Shown piece after piece: positions 16,061 through 25,600 of a DNA stretch of 46,470 bases. Below the pieces are notes generated by a model. The model was not told the DNA's origin. It ran no database searches and was given only the letters and a program-made list of their open reading frames with translations. Where the stretch lies: NCBI GenBank assembly GCA_004554075.1, contig SFOB01000016.1, forward strand, positions 1-46,470, written 5' to 3'. The position numbers and the translations under genes are program-made. Origin of the DNA: Treponema sp. Its GTDB lineage: Bacteria; Spirochaetota; Spirochaetia; Treponematales; Treponemataceae. Within the stretch, counting starts at the first letter, position 1, and each line of letters opens with the position of its first letter.

Positions 16061-18006
16061 CAGTTCTTTTCTTCGATGAACTTTAAGAATTCCTTTTCTG
16101 GCAGAGGCTTACTGAAGTAGAAGCCCTGGGCATAGGTGATTCCAAGAGATTCGAGATAATCAAACTGCTCTTTTGTTTCAATTCCTTCAACAACAATTTT
16201 GCGGCCGATTTTGAGCAGCATGGAAATCATATTTTCAAGAAGAATCTTTGCGTTTTTAGTTCCTTCTGTGCCATCTTCCTTAAAACATGGCCAGAGAAGG
16301 CTCTTGTCGATTTTAATCATTTCAAAATCCGCCTTTGCGATGCGCGAAAGGTTTGAGTAGCCCGTACCAAAATCATCCATAGAGAAAGAACATCCGAACT
16401 TCTTAAGCTCTTCCATGTTTTTCTTGAGCATGTATCCGGAAGTAACGGCAATAGATTCGGTTATCTCAAGGTTTACACAATCCGGCGCAATGTTGTACTT
16501 CATAAGCAGAGACTTCATCAGCTTTGGAAGATTTGCGTCCACAGACTGCAGGCCGGAAAGGTTTACTTCAATATGATTCATGCCTTTTCTGCGAAGGCTG
16601 TTATCAGACATAAACGAGAAAACATGATTAAAAATCAGGTTACTCAGAGGCATAATCATGCCTTTACGCTCTGCAAGCGGAATAAACTCTTCCGGTGAAA
16701 TATAACCAATCGATTCAGAATCCTTAAGGCGAACAAGAGCTTCTGCATTTGTAAACTTCTTTTCTGCGAGACAGTAAATAGGCTGGAAGTACATCTCAAT
16801 AGAATCATTTTTGATTGCATCAGAAACAACATGGAGGATCTGGCGGCGGCGGATACGCTTTTCGCGGGCCTTCTCATCTATTCTGCGGACAAAGCCGATG
16901 GAACGGCCGTAGGTTTCTGAATCTTCAGCAAAATCAAGCAGTTCTATTACATTACCGTCAAAAGGAAAATCTTCCGGACAGCAGAGAACATTTGCATGTG
17001 CATTAAGACGAACAGAGCGGTCCTTCAACTCCCACTGGCGTGAAAAGCGGTCTGCAAGGATTTCAAGATAAGGATCCAGCCTTGCAATCTTTTTGTTATC
17101 AATTATGAAAGCCAGAGTCATTCTGTTCATGCGGTAACATGGAGTCCTAAAGTTCTTTTCTACAAAGTTTTTGATTTCAATAAGAACTTCGGAAATTACA
17201 TTGTTGCTGGTATAGTTTTCGATGATAGTAGCTTCATCAAGCTCCATGCTTACAATTGCATATTCCTTTCTGCGGCTAAGATATTCCTGTAAAACAGTTT
17301 TGAGGGCATAGTAGTTAAAGGCGTGAGTTTCGCTGTCCAGATATTCAGAAGGATTTTCAAGCGAAAGGAACATCAAAAGGATTATTGCCGAAATACCAAC
17401 GCTGGAAATCAAGATTCTAGGCTCAATAATCTGTACGCCACCAAAGCCAATCCACAAAGCCATTGTCATAAGTACACAGATTTTCTGTTTGCGATGAGCC
17501 TTGTTTTTGATATGACGCAGAGTCTGGAAAACTGTCATTCCCGAATAGATGATGAGAACAGCATAAACACAGTTTGCCATTAAGCCGTAAGAGTAGATTC
17601 CGTCTTCTTCTATATAATATTCCATTGGAGCAAAAATGATTGAAGCCAGAACTACAATATATGAACCAATAATTAAGGTAAGCTCGGTTCTTGAATAACG
17701 TTTTTGTTCGCGGTTAAGAATATCTATATAAAGATAGATACTTGAGAGCGCAATATCCAGAAATAAAATAAAGCCCTGATGTGTAAAGCGCACAAACCAG
17801 AGTGGGACGTAATCATAATAAACAAGGGCAAAAATTGTTGCAAAATCAAAAAGCAGATAGCAGAGGGAACTTACCATAAGAACGGTAAAAATGCGGTTAG
17901 AAAGCAGTCTGATTTTTGGACGTAAAAAGTAAATGACTTCCAGAATCAACAGGATTGTAAGTGAGGCAATCTGAAATTTTATATGGTTGAATAAAAATGA
18001 ATTCAT
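16057..18006 (-). CDS. Membrane-bound EAL-domain c-di-GMP phosphodiesterase
   Basis: This 649-residue protein has about seven membrane helices in residues 10-215, then a strongly degenerate GGDEF-like domain (about 235-375) with no recognisable signature. The EAL domain (about 395-649) retains AEALVRL, the N of NLSGL, EITES, MDDFGTGYSNLS, KIDKS and VEGIETKEQ, so phosphodiesterase activity is expected. The membrane part is a sensor of unknown ligand and resembles the seven-helix sensory modules found in front of such enzymes. The start at 18006 has only a weak ribosome-binding site. Its stop overlaps the end of trmJ by 4 bp. Confidence 0.83.
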   Translation of the reverse strand: MNSFLFNHIKFQIASLTILLILEVIYFLRPKIRLLSNRIFTVLMVSSLCYLLFDFATIFALVYYDYVPLWFVRFTHQGFILFLDIALSSIYLYIDILNREQKRYSRTELTLIIGSYIVVLASIIFAPMEYYIEEDGIYSYGLMANCVYAVLIIYSGMTVFQTLRHIKNKAHRKQKICVLMTMALWIGFGGVQIIEPRILISSVGISAIILLMFLSLENPSEYLDSETHAFNYYALKTVLQEYLSRRKEYAIVSMELDEATIIENYTSNNVISEVLIEIKNFVEKNFRTPCYRMNRMTLAFIIDNKKIARLDPYLEILADRFSRQWELKDRSVRLNAHANVLCCPEDFPFDGNVIELLDFAEDSETYGRSIGFVRRIDEKAREKRIRRRQILHVVSDAIKNDSIEMYFQPIYCLAEKKFTNAEALVRLKDSESIGYISPEEFIPLAERKGMIMPLSNLIFNHVFSFMSDNSLRRKGMNHIEVNLSGLQSVDANLPKLMKSLLMKYNIAPDCVNLEITESIAVTSGYMLKKNMEELKKFGCSFSMDDFGTGYSNLSRIAKADFEMIKIDKSLLWPCFKEDGTEGTKNAKILLENMISMLLKIGRKIVVEGIETKEQFDYLESLGITYAQGFYFSKPLPEKEFLKFIEEKNC

Positions 18007-18091
18007 TTACCATAACATTTTACAACGAGATTTCTATAAATGCTAGGAAATTTGCTCTATTTTTTCTATATAACAGAAGATAGTTTTTTGT

Positions 18092-18106
18092 TATAATGTG
18101 CCCATG
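18092..18106 (+). promoter_or_regulatory. -10 element directly before the HAD gene (possible leaderless mRNA)
   Basis: TATAAT at 18092-18097 lies 6 nt before the ATG at 18104, and no ribosome-binding site is present. The -35 element is poor. Confidence 0.45.
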
Positions 18107-18787
18107 AAATACAGCCACCTGCTTTTTGATATGGATAACACGCTCTATCCGGCAAGCTCTGCCATGGATAAGGGGATTACGCGACGCATGCTCGAATGTG
18201 TTGCAGAGTTTTTTCATTGTGATATGGAAAAAGCAGTTGAATTGCGGGCTGAAAGAATTGTCCACTACTCTACTACTCTGGAGTGGCTGCGAGCAGAAGG
18301 CATGACTGATGTAGAAGGATTTTTAGCTCACGTACATCCTTCATATGAGGCTGATGAGCTGCCACCTCAGCCGGGTCTGCGAGAGTTTTTAATTTCTCTT
18401 AACATGCCGATGTCAGTTTTGACTAACGCACCCCACGAGCACGCTGATACTGTTTTAGGAAAGCTTGGAATAGCTGATTTATTCGAGGCGGTAACTGATA
18501 TCCGCGATGCGGGCTTTAATGGAAAGCCTTACCCGGATGCCTATATGGCCGCTTTGAAGAAGGTTGGCGCCTCAGTTGAAAATACTCTTTTTCTGGATGA
18601 TATGCAGAAATACACAGACGGCTGGGTGGCACTTGGCGGAACAGCAGTTTTGATTGGAAGTCCTAATGGAAAGCCGCTTGCAGAAGATGCAAAGTCTATG
18701 ATTGCGGCAAGGGCAGCGAACACCAGCGGCAAGGCTGGCACAACAATCCGGATGAAGTCGATTTATGAAATTAAATCAATACTATAA
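18104..18787 (+). CDS. HAD-superfamily hydrolase, pyrimidine 5'-nucleotidase-like
   Basis: This 227-residue soluble phosphatase has the nucleophile motif DMDNTLYP (residues 9-16), where the TLYP form is typical of the SDT1/Phm8-like pyrimidine nucleotidase group. A helical cap follows. The later motifs are SVLTNAP (motif II), the Lys in NGKPYPDAY (motif III) and FLDDMQKYTDG (motif IV). It probably dephosphorylates a nucleotide monophosphate or similar small metabolite. The start is the ATG at 18104; a GTG two codons upstream is inside the promoter. The PfkB gene follows 25 bp downstream. Confidence 0.8.
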   Translation: MKYSHLLFDMDNTLYPASSAMDKGITRRMLECVAEFFHCDMEKAVELRAERIVHYSTTLEWLRAEGMTDVEGFLAHVHPSYEADELPPQPGLREFLISLNMPMSVLTNAPHEHADTVLGKLGIADLFEAVTDIRDAGFNGKPYPDAYMAALKKVGASVENTLFLDDMQKYTDGWVALGGTAVLIGSPNGKPLAEDAKSMIAARAANTSGKAGTTIRMKSIYEIKSIL

Positions 18788-18812
18788 ATTACCGTAAGGC
18801 CGAGGTTTCAGA

Positions 18813-19748
18813 ATGAAAAAGATTCTTTGCATATGTATGAGTTCTACAATCCAGCGCACAGTGAGCTTTGATGCGCTTGCCCTTGAAAAGGTGAACCGCT
18901 CTAAGTATTACCGGCAGGATGCTTCGGGAAAGGCGGTAAATTCTGCCCGCGTGCTTGAACAGCTTGAGGAGGGATGTTCAACTGTTGTCTGCCCCCTTGG
19001 AGAAAAGAATCTTCCTATGTTCACAGAAGCCGCAGCCCGCGACAAACTCAATCTTTTATATACAACTATTCCTGGCCTTACCCGCGAATGCTGGACTCTT
19101 CTGGACCGCACCGCAGGAACTACCACAGAACTCGTAGTTGGAGAGCCTCTTTTAGAAAGTGATGAAGAACTGAAGGCCGTAGCCTCTGCTGAAATCAAAA
19201 TCCTTAAAGTGATTAACGATATTCTTCCGGAAGTTGATGCAGTTCTGCTGGCAGGAAGCCGCCCGAAAATCTGGAGCGAGGACCTTTACGCAACTATTGC
19301 AGGAATGACTCGTGACGCAGGAAAGATTTTCCTGGCTGATTTTATCGGTGAAGATTTGAAGGAAACTCTGGCAGCTACAGTACCTGAGATAATCAAAATC
19401 AATGAAGAAGAATTCCGCGCCACCTTCCCTGAACTGGATGCAAAACCTCTGCAGGATGCAATTTCAGAAAAAAGCCGCGAACTGGATAACATCATCGTAG
19501 TAACCCGCGGTGCCGATTCTACCTACGCTGCGGCTCGAGGCCAGTTTTCCGAGTGCCCTACAGAAAAAATCTCTGCAGTCAACACAATTGCCTGCGGAGA
19601 CAGCTTCAACGCCGGCTTCCTCTACGAATACCTGCAGACAAGCGACATAGACAAAGCCCTCAAAAAAGGCACCTGGTGCGCTGCCCGCAACGCCGAACTG
19701 GAAACTCCGGGCGCCATCCGCCAGGTCCCTGAGCGGAGAGGTTGCTGA
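18813..19748 (+). CDS. PfkB-family sugar kinase (1-phosphofructokinase-like)
   Basis: This 311-residue ribokinase-fold kinase contains NSARVLEQL near residue 45 (substrate side) and the C-terminal signature NTIACGDSFNAGFLYEYL with the catalytic Asp. The overall form is like hexose-phosphate kinases such as 1-phosphofructokinase or tagatose-6-phosphate kinase, but the substrate cannot be fixed. The last residues (PERRGC) and the stop codon are encoded by a palindromic repeat (19727-19770), so the original C-terminus has been replaced or trimmed. A GAGG site precedes the ATG. Confidence 0.78.
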   Translation: MKKILCICMSSTIQRTVSFDALALEKVNRSKYYRQDASGKAVNSARVLEQLEEGCSTVVCPLGEKNLPMFTEAAARDKLNLLYTTIPGLTRECWTLLDRTAGTTTELVVGEPLLESDEELKAVASAEIKILKVINDILPEVDAVLLAGSRPKIWSEDLYATIAGMTRDAGKIFLADFIGEDLKETLAATVPEIIKINEEEFRATFPELDAKPLQDAISEKSRELDNIIVVTRGADSTYAAARGQFSECPTEKISAVNTIACGDSFNAGFLYEYLQTSDIDKALKKGTWCAARNAELETPGAIRQVPERRGC

Positions 19749-19770
19749 GCTGAGTCGAAGCACCGAAGGG
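19727..19770. repeat. Palindromic element at the pfkB 3' end
   Basis: The element begins CCCTGAGCGGAG, contains GGTTGCTGAGCTGAGTCGAA and ends CACCGAAGGG. It is related to the GGTTTCGA/TCAACC elements in trmJ, gltD and at 34070. It supplies the last six codons and the stop of the kinase gene. Confidence 0.6.
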
Positions 19771-19789
19771 CCATAGGTAATACCGCCGA

Positions 19790-19844
19790 TTGAAAAGTTA
19801 AACGCTTAACAATATAATGAAATAAACTAGGCAACCGGTTGCCT
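19790..19844 (+). promoter_or_regulatory. Promoter with LacI-type operator before the GH43 gene
   Basis: TTGAAA (19790-19795), 17-bp spacer and TATAAT (19813-19818) form a near-consensus promoter. The perfect 16-bp palindrome AGGCAACCGGTTGCCT (19829-19844) starts about 10 bp downstream. Its central CAACCGGTTG is the usual LacI/GalR-family form. The regulator gene is not in the window. Confidence 0.8.
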
Positions 19845-19883
19845 AAATTTGTGGCCTGAAATATGGCACTAACAGGAGATTAT

Positions 19884-20858
19884 ATGAGTATCGAAAAAAA
19901 GCCACTTGTAAACGACCTTTACACAGCTGACCCTTCCGCACACGTTTTTAACGGAAAGATTTACATTTATCCATCACATGACGAAGACATCGACGTTGAA
20001 AGCAATGACAACGGTGACCAGTATGATATGAAAGATTATCATGTTTACGAAATGAAGGACACAGAAACTTATCCACGCGACTGTGGTTGTGTTTTCACAC
20101 TTAAGGATGTTAAATGGGCAAGCAAACAGCTCTGGGCTCCTGACTGCGAAGAAAAGGACGGAAAATACTACTTCTACTTCCCAGCCCGCGACAAGGATGG
20201 AATGTTCCGTGTAGGCGTTGCAGTAGGTGACAAGCCGGAAGGTCCTTTCACTCCGGAAGATGATTACATTCAGGGAACATATTCTATTGACCCTTGCTGT
20301 TTCAAAGATACAGATGGTAAATACTATCTTACAATGGGTGGTCTCTGGGGAGGCCAGCTTGATCAGTACCGCAACAACAAGTGGAGCGCTGACAACAAAG
20401 AGCCACAGGGAAAAGAACCTGCATGTACACCAAAAATCGCTCTTCTTAAAGACAACATGAAGGAGCTTGCAGAAGATCTGCGCGACCTCGTAATTGTAGA
20501 CGAAAAAGGTCAGCCTCTCACAGGTGGAGATGATGTTCGCCGCTACTTCGAAGATCCTTGGCTCTTCAAGAAGGGTGATACTTACTACTTCACATACTCA
20601 ACAGGTACTTCTCACCTGCTCTGCTATGCAACAAGCAAGAACGTTTACGGACCATACACATACGGCGGATGTATCCTTTCTCCAGTTTTGGGATGGACAA
20701 CTCACCACTCAATTCTCGAGTTCAACGGCAAGTGGTACCTCTTCTACCACGACTGCGAACGCTCCGGCGGAATCAACCAGAAACGCAACGTAAAGTTCCG
20801 CGAGCTTACATTCAAACCAGACGGAAAGATCCAGACTATGGATGGATTTGACCGCTAG
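19884..20858 (+). CDS. Glycoside hydrolase family 43 (xylosidase/arabinofuranosidase-like)
   Basis: This 324-residue protein has no signal peptide and is thus probably cytoplasmic, acting on imported oligosaccharides from plant cell walls. GH43 features are visible: the catalytic base Asp in YTADPSAHVF near the N-terminus, the pKa-tuning Asp in YSIDPCCF, the acid Glu in YFEDPWLF, and repeated blade-like segments such as KYYFYFPA and KYYLTMGG. The start has an AGGAG site 6 nt upstream; the longer frame begins inside the leader. The LacI-type operator suggests induction by a sugar. Confidence 0.85.
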   Translation: MSIEKKPLVNDLYTADPSAHVFNGKIYIYPSHDEDIDVESNDNGDQYDMKDYHVYEMKDTETYPRDCGCVFTLKDVKWASKQLWAPDCEEKDGKYYFYFPARDKDGMFRVGVAVGDKPEGPFTPEDDYIQGTYSIDPCCFKDTDGKYYLTMGGLWGGQLDQYRNNKWSADNKEPQGKEPACTPKIALLKDNMKELAEDLRDLVIVDEKGQPLTGGDDVRRYFEDPWLFKKGDTYYFTYSTGTSHLLCYATSKNVYGPYTYGGCILSPVLGWTTHHSILEFNGKWYLFYHDCERSGGINQKRNVKFRELTFKPDGKIQTMDGFDR

Positions 20859-20892
20859 GGACAAAAAACCGGCTCATATGAATGAGTCGGCT

Positions 20893-20979
20893 CGCAAGTC
20901 TCGCCTCTGAGACATTCTTTCGATGAACCTAAAACGAGCCACTGTCGCGGCTCGTTTTTTAACGGTTCTTCGATTTTAG
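20893..20979. repeat. Dispersed palindromic repeat, copy 2, acting as terminator
   Basis: This is the partner of 8170-8256. It lies between the convergent GH43 and gltD genes. Its core AAAACGAGCC (20931-20940) and GGCTCGTTTTTT (20949-20960) is a terminator on the plus strand, and the outer arms extend the stem. A further short palindrome (CCGGCTCAT/ATGAGTCGG) lies just before it. Confidence 0.8.
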
Positions 20980-20980
20980 T

Positions 20981-22564
20981 CTATTTTAGATATTCATCTA
21001 TCTGGCGAGCGCATTCACGGCCTTCGGCGATGGCCCAGACAACCAGGGACTGGCCGCGGTGCATGTCGCCGGCGGTGAAGATTTTTTCTACACTTGTTGC
21101 GTAGCCGTTAGGGCTGGCAAGGTCTGGAGTTTCGGCGCCCTGAGAAGCAACTGTTCCGCGTGGACCGAGCTCTGTTCCAAAGGCCTGAGCGGTATATTCT
21201 TCGCAGCCAACAAAGCCAGCGGCAACAAGAAGAAGGTCACATGGCAAAGTCTTTTCTGTGCCCGCTCTCTCGACCAGCTGACGCTTTCCATCAATTGTCT
21301 GGAACTCCACTTCTATTGTTTTTACAGCTTTGATGTGACCGTTTTCACTGATCACTTCTTTTACAGTAGTCTCATAAACGCGAGGGTCGTGGCCGAACTT
21401 TGCAATTGATTCTTCTGCACCGTAATCAACCTTTAGGGTCTTAGGCCACTGCGGCCAAGGGTTATTTGCGGCGCGTTCTACAGGAGGACAAGGCATCATT
21501 TCAATCTGAGTTACAGACTTACAGCCAAGACGGATTGCAGAACCACAGCAGTCGTTTCCTGTATCACCACCTCCTACAATTACTACATCCTTTCCTTCAA
21601 CTTCAATTCCATAATCCTGAACCAGCATCTGATCAATCTGTTTATTTGCAGGAGCAATTCCGATTTTCTCAAGGGCACCGCTGGTTGCGATTACACTCTT
21701 AGTAACTGCCTTGAGGAAGTCTACGGCGAACATAACACCCTTTGTGTCTACGCCGGCAGCTGTAAGGGCGCGCGCTTTTTTTGCACCACAACAGAGAGCA
21801 ATTGCATCAAAGTCCTGCATAATCTGACTTGCAGAATAGCTGCGACCAACATCAGCATTGAAAATAAACTCAACACCTTCTGCCTTCATCAGTTCAATGC
21901 GGCGGTCTACAATTTTTTTGTCCAGCTTCATGTTAGGAATACCGTACATCAAAAGTCCGCCAGCCTTATCTTCGCGCTCAAAAACTGTAACGTTGTGGCC
22001 GCGGCGGTTAAGCCAGTCGGCAGCAGCAAGGCCCGCAGGCCCCGCACCAATTACAGCAACTTTTTTACCGCTGCGGTGAGCAGGAATCTCCGGTTTCATG
22101 TAACCAGTTTCAAAAGCTTTTTCGATAATGTAAAGCTCGTTGTCATGAACAGTGACTGGCCCGTTAAAGGTGGTTTCGATACACCCGCTTTGCGGGCACT
22201 CAACCACCGGGTTACCCAAATTACAGGCCTTTTCGCAGAGGGCAGGACAAACACGGCCTGTAAACTCCGGGAAGCTGGAAGTCTTCAAAAGTCTCCAGGC
22301 AGCCATATCAAACTGTCCGTTGAAAAGAGCGTCGTTCCACTCTGGAATGTAGTTGTGAAGTGGACAGCCCGTTACCATACCTGCAAGCTTAATGGCGCTC
22401 TGACACATCGGCACACCGCAGTTCATACAGCGGGCAGCCTGCTCGCGGCGGGCTTTTTCATCCAACTTAGGATGGAACTCCTTAAAATTACATATACGCT
22501 CTAATGGAGGAACGTTTCCATTTTCAACTCTTTTATAATCCATGAATCCTGTTGGTTTTGCCAT
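20981..22564 (-). CDS. gltD: Glutamate synthase small subunit
   Basis: This 527-residue FAD- and iron-sulfur-containing subunit passes electrons from NAD(P)H to the large subunit for glutamate synthesis. The N-terminal cluster Cys are seen in CMNCGVPMC and in GRVCPALCEKAC. The FAD site is VAVIGAGPAGLAAADW and the NAD(P) site VVIVGGGDTGNDC. It ends with a typical FTAGDMHRGQSLVVWAI. Residues about 118-132 (containing VVECPQSGCIE) are an extra segment encoded by an in-frame palindromic element, placed directly after a cluster Cys. The start MAKPTG has an AAGGAG site; a longer frame runs into the intergenic repeat. It is cotranscribed behind gltB. Confidence 0.9.
   Translation of the reverse strand: MAKPTGFMDYKRVENGNVPPLERICNFKEFHPKLDEKARREQAARCMNCGVPMCQSAIKLAGMVTGCPLHNYIPEWNDALFNGQFDMAAWRLLKTSSFPEFTGRVCPALCEKACNLGNPVVECPQSGCIETTFNGPVTVHDNELYIIEKAFETGYMKPEIPAHRSGKKVAVIGAGPAGLAAADWLNRRGHNVTVFEREDKAGGLLMYGIPNMKLDKKIVDRRIELMKAEGVEFIFNADVGRSYSASQIMQDFDAIALCCGAKKARALTAAGVDTKGVMFAVDFLKAVTKSVIATSGALEKIGIAPANKQIDQMLVQDYGIEVEGKDVVIVGGGDTGNDCCGSAIRLGCKSVTQIEMMPCPPVERAANNPWPQWPKTLKVDYGAEESIAKFGHDPRVYETTVKEVISENGHIKAVKTIEVEFQTIDGKRQLVERAGTEKTLPCDLLLVAAGFVGCEEYTAQAFGTELGPRGTVASQGAETPDLASPNGYATSVEKIFTAGDMHRGQSLVVWAIAEGRECARQIDEYLK
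22169..22208. repeat. Palindromic element inside gltD
   Basis: The arms GGTGGTTTCGA and CTCAACCACC enclose ACCCGC-TTT-GCGGG. It is in frame on the minus strand and adds about 15 residues to GltD. It is the same family as 15562-15598 in trmJ. Confidence 0.82.
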
Positions 22565-22580
22565 TTTTATCTCCTTAGAA

Positions 22581-22655
22581 GGGGGAGGTCTCCCCCTCGC
22601 CCGCACGTTGTTGCGGGCTACCCTCTCGCCTAGGGGCTTAGCCCCTAAGACCCCA
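22581..22655. repeat. Composite palindromic repeat between gltB and gltD
   Basis: Three consecutive stem-loops: GGGGGAG/CTCCCCC, then CCCGCA/TGCGGG, then GGGGCTTAGCCCC. A related copy lies inside gltB at 26669-26750. It sits between the gltB stop and the gltD ribosome-binding site, where it could set the relative expression of the two subunits. Confidence 0.75.
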
Positions 22656-22662
22656 TTTCGTT

Positions 22663-25600
22663 TTATGCTGAAACTTTTCTGAACGCATTCAAAAGTGCAG
22701 TGTCATGTTCTACACCATTTGATTCTTCAGCTGCTATCTCTGTCATAACTTTCAAGTAATCATTTGGGATGATTTTCTTGAAACTTGTTTTATAATGTTC
22801 CCAGTCAGCAAGAATTGCTTTTGCGCGTTCGCTGCCAGTCTCCTTTGCGTGCTGCTCGATAAGAGCATGAAGTCTTTCTTCATCTGTAGTGTCACGCAGA
22901 GTTGTAGTCTCATCATCAAGGGCATACATTTTTACAAGCTCGTGATTCATGCGTTTATAAATATCATGATTTTCATCGAGGACATAAGCCACGCCGCCGC
23001 TCATTCCGGCACAGAGGTTCTTTCCTGTTGAACCGAGAATTACTGCAGTTCCGCCTGTCATGTATTCAAGACCGTGGTCGCCGCATCCTTCTGCTACAAC
23101 AGTTGCACCTGAGTTGCGGACACAAAAGCGCTCACCTGCTACACCGTTGATAAAGGCTGTACCGCTTGTTGCACCAAAGAGTGCTACGTTTCCTACAATG
23201 ATATTGCTGTCTGCAGCGCCTTCAAATGTAGCTGGCTTTTTGATTACAAGTTTTCCACCGCTAAGACCTTTTCCGAAGGCGTCGTTGGCATCGCCAGTGA
23301 GACGAAGTGTGAGGCCCTTTGGAATAAAGGCACCAAAGCTCTGTCCTGCACCACCTTCAAAGTGAACTGTGTATGTGTCGTCGGCAAGAGTGTTGCCGAA
23401 CTTCTTCTGGATTTCTGATCCAAGGATTGTTCCCACTGTTCGGTCGGTTGACTGAATTGGGATAGCCTTTGAATCACCCTTCTTCTCGAACCATGGAAGA
23501 AGTGTCTTTTCATCAACTGTACTTTCAAGTTTGAAGTCGAAGAGTGAGCGGTCTGCTTTCCAGGTTTCGCCTGCTTCAGCGTTTGCAAGAACGCGGCTCA
23601 TATCAACAAGGCCGGCGCGCTTGAAGCCCTGCTTGTCTTTCAATTTCAAGAGGTCTGTGCGACCACAGAGTTCTTCAACTGAGTGAACTCCGAGTTTTGC
23701 CATAAGCTCACGCATTTCCTGGGCAATAAACTTCATAAAGTTTTCTACATATTCAGGCTTGCCCGGGAACTTAGCGCGGAGTTTTTCGTTCTGAGTTGCA
23801 ACACCGAATGGACAGGTATCCAGCTGGCAGACGCGCATCATAGAACAGCCCATTGCAATAAGAGGAGCGGTTGCAAAACCAAACTCTTCTGCACCAAGGA
23901 GGGCTGCGATTGTTACATCACGGCCGCTCATCAGCTTACCATCAGTTTCAATTACTACACGACCACGAAGTCCGTTCTGAATCAAAGTCTGGTGAGTCTC
24001 GGCAAGGCCAAGCTCCCAGGGAAGTCCGGCATGGTGAATAGAGCTGATAGGTGCAGCACCAGTACCACCGTCATGTCCTGAAATCAAAATTACCTGAGCA
24101 CCGGCCTTTGCAACACCGGCCGCAATCGTACCAACGCCTGCTTCGCTTACAAGCTTTACGCTGATTCGTGCAGCACGGTTTGCATTTTTCAAATCGTAAA
24201 TCAGCTGGGCAAGGTCTTCAATTGAGTAAATATCATGATGTGGTGGTGGCGAAATGAGGGCTACACCTGGGGTTGCGTAACGTGTCTTTGCAATCCATGG
24301 GTAAACCTTTTTGCCTGGAAGATGTCCACCTTCGCCCGGCTTTGCTCCCTGGGCCATCTTAATCTGAATCTCGCGGGCGCTCAAAAGATATTCTTCTGTA
24401 ACACCAAAACGTCCTGAAGCAACCTGCTTGATTGCCGAGTTGAATTCTGTGCCCAGGCGCTCAGGCTTTTCTCCACCCTCACCTGAGTTTGATTTTCCGT
24501 GAAGATGATTCATTGCAGCAGCCATGCACTTGTGGGCCTCTTCAGAAATTGAACCGTAAGACATGGCACCTGTTTTGAAGCGTTTTACAATTTCTTCTAC
24601 AGGCTCTACCTCATCAATATTGATTCCACCGTCTGCAGGGAAGTTGAAATCCAACATAGCGCGCAGGGTATGTGGATGAGCGTTATCATCAACTAAGGCA
24701 GTGTATTCCTTAAAGCGGGCATAGTCGCCGTTACGGGTTGCCTGCTGAAGAGCCACGATTGTTTCAGGATTATAAAGGTGGCTTTCTGCCTGAGGGCCGC
24801 GGCGGAACTTGTGCTTACCAAAGGAATCAAGGTGCTGATTAACTGTGAGGCCATTCGGGTCAAAGCCCTGGTCATGATGATAGCGGACATCCTCTTCGAT
24901 TTCCTTGAGGCCTACACCGCCAACACGGCTTACTGTATTTGTAAAATATTTTTCTACAACGTCCTGGGCAATTCCCACAGCTTCGAAAATCTGTGCAGAC
25001 TGATAAGACTGAATTGTTGAAATACCCATCTTAGCGGCAATCTTTACGATACCGTTGATAACTGCCTTGTTATAGTCGTCGATTGCTGTGTGATAGTCCT
25101 TGTCCAGAATCTTCTGGTCGATGAGCTCTGCAATTGCTTCGTGTGCAAGGTAAGGGTTGATTGCGCGGGCACCGTAACCAAGACACATTGCAGCCTGATG
25201 AACGTCTCGTACTTCTGCAGTCTCAAGAATGATTGAAACAGCAGTACGCTTCTTTGTGCGGATCAGATACTGCTCAACGGCAGAAGTTGCAAGAATTGCA
25301 GGAATAGCAGCGTGACTTTCGTCTACACCACGGTCGCTAAGGATGATGATGTTGTAGCCGTCTGCGTAGGCTGCATCAATTTGAACAAAAAGATTGTCGA
25401 GGGCAGCTTCAAGATTTCCACTTGCCTTTATTTCAAAAAGAATCGAAATTGTTTTAGCTTTAAGTCCTGGCTGATTCAAAGCCGCAATCTTAATCAAATC
25501 AGTTCCCGTCAAAATCGGATTATTGATTTCAAGCACGCGGCAGTTTCTTGCTGCAGGCTCAAGAAGGTTTCCGTCCTTACCAACGTAAACGGTTGTGTCT

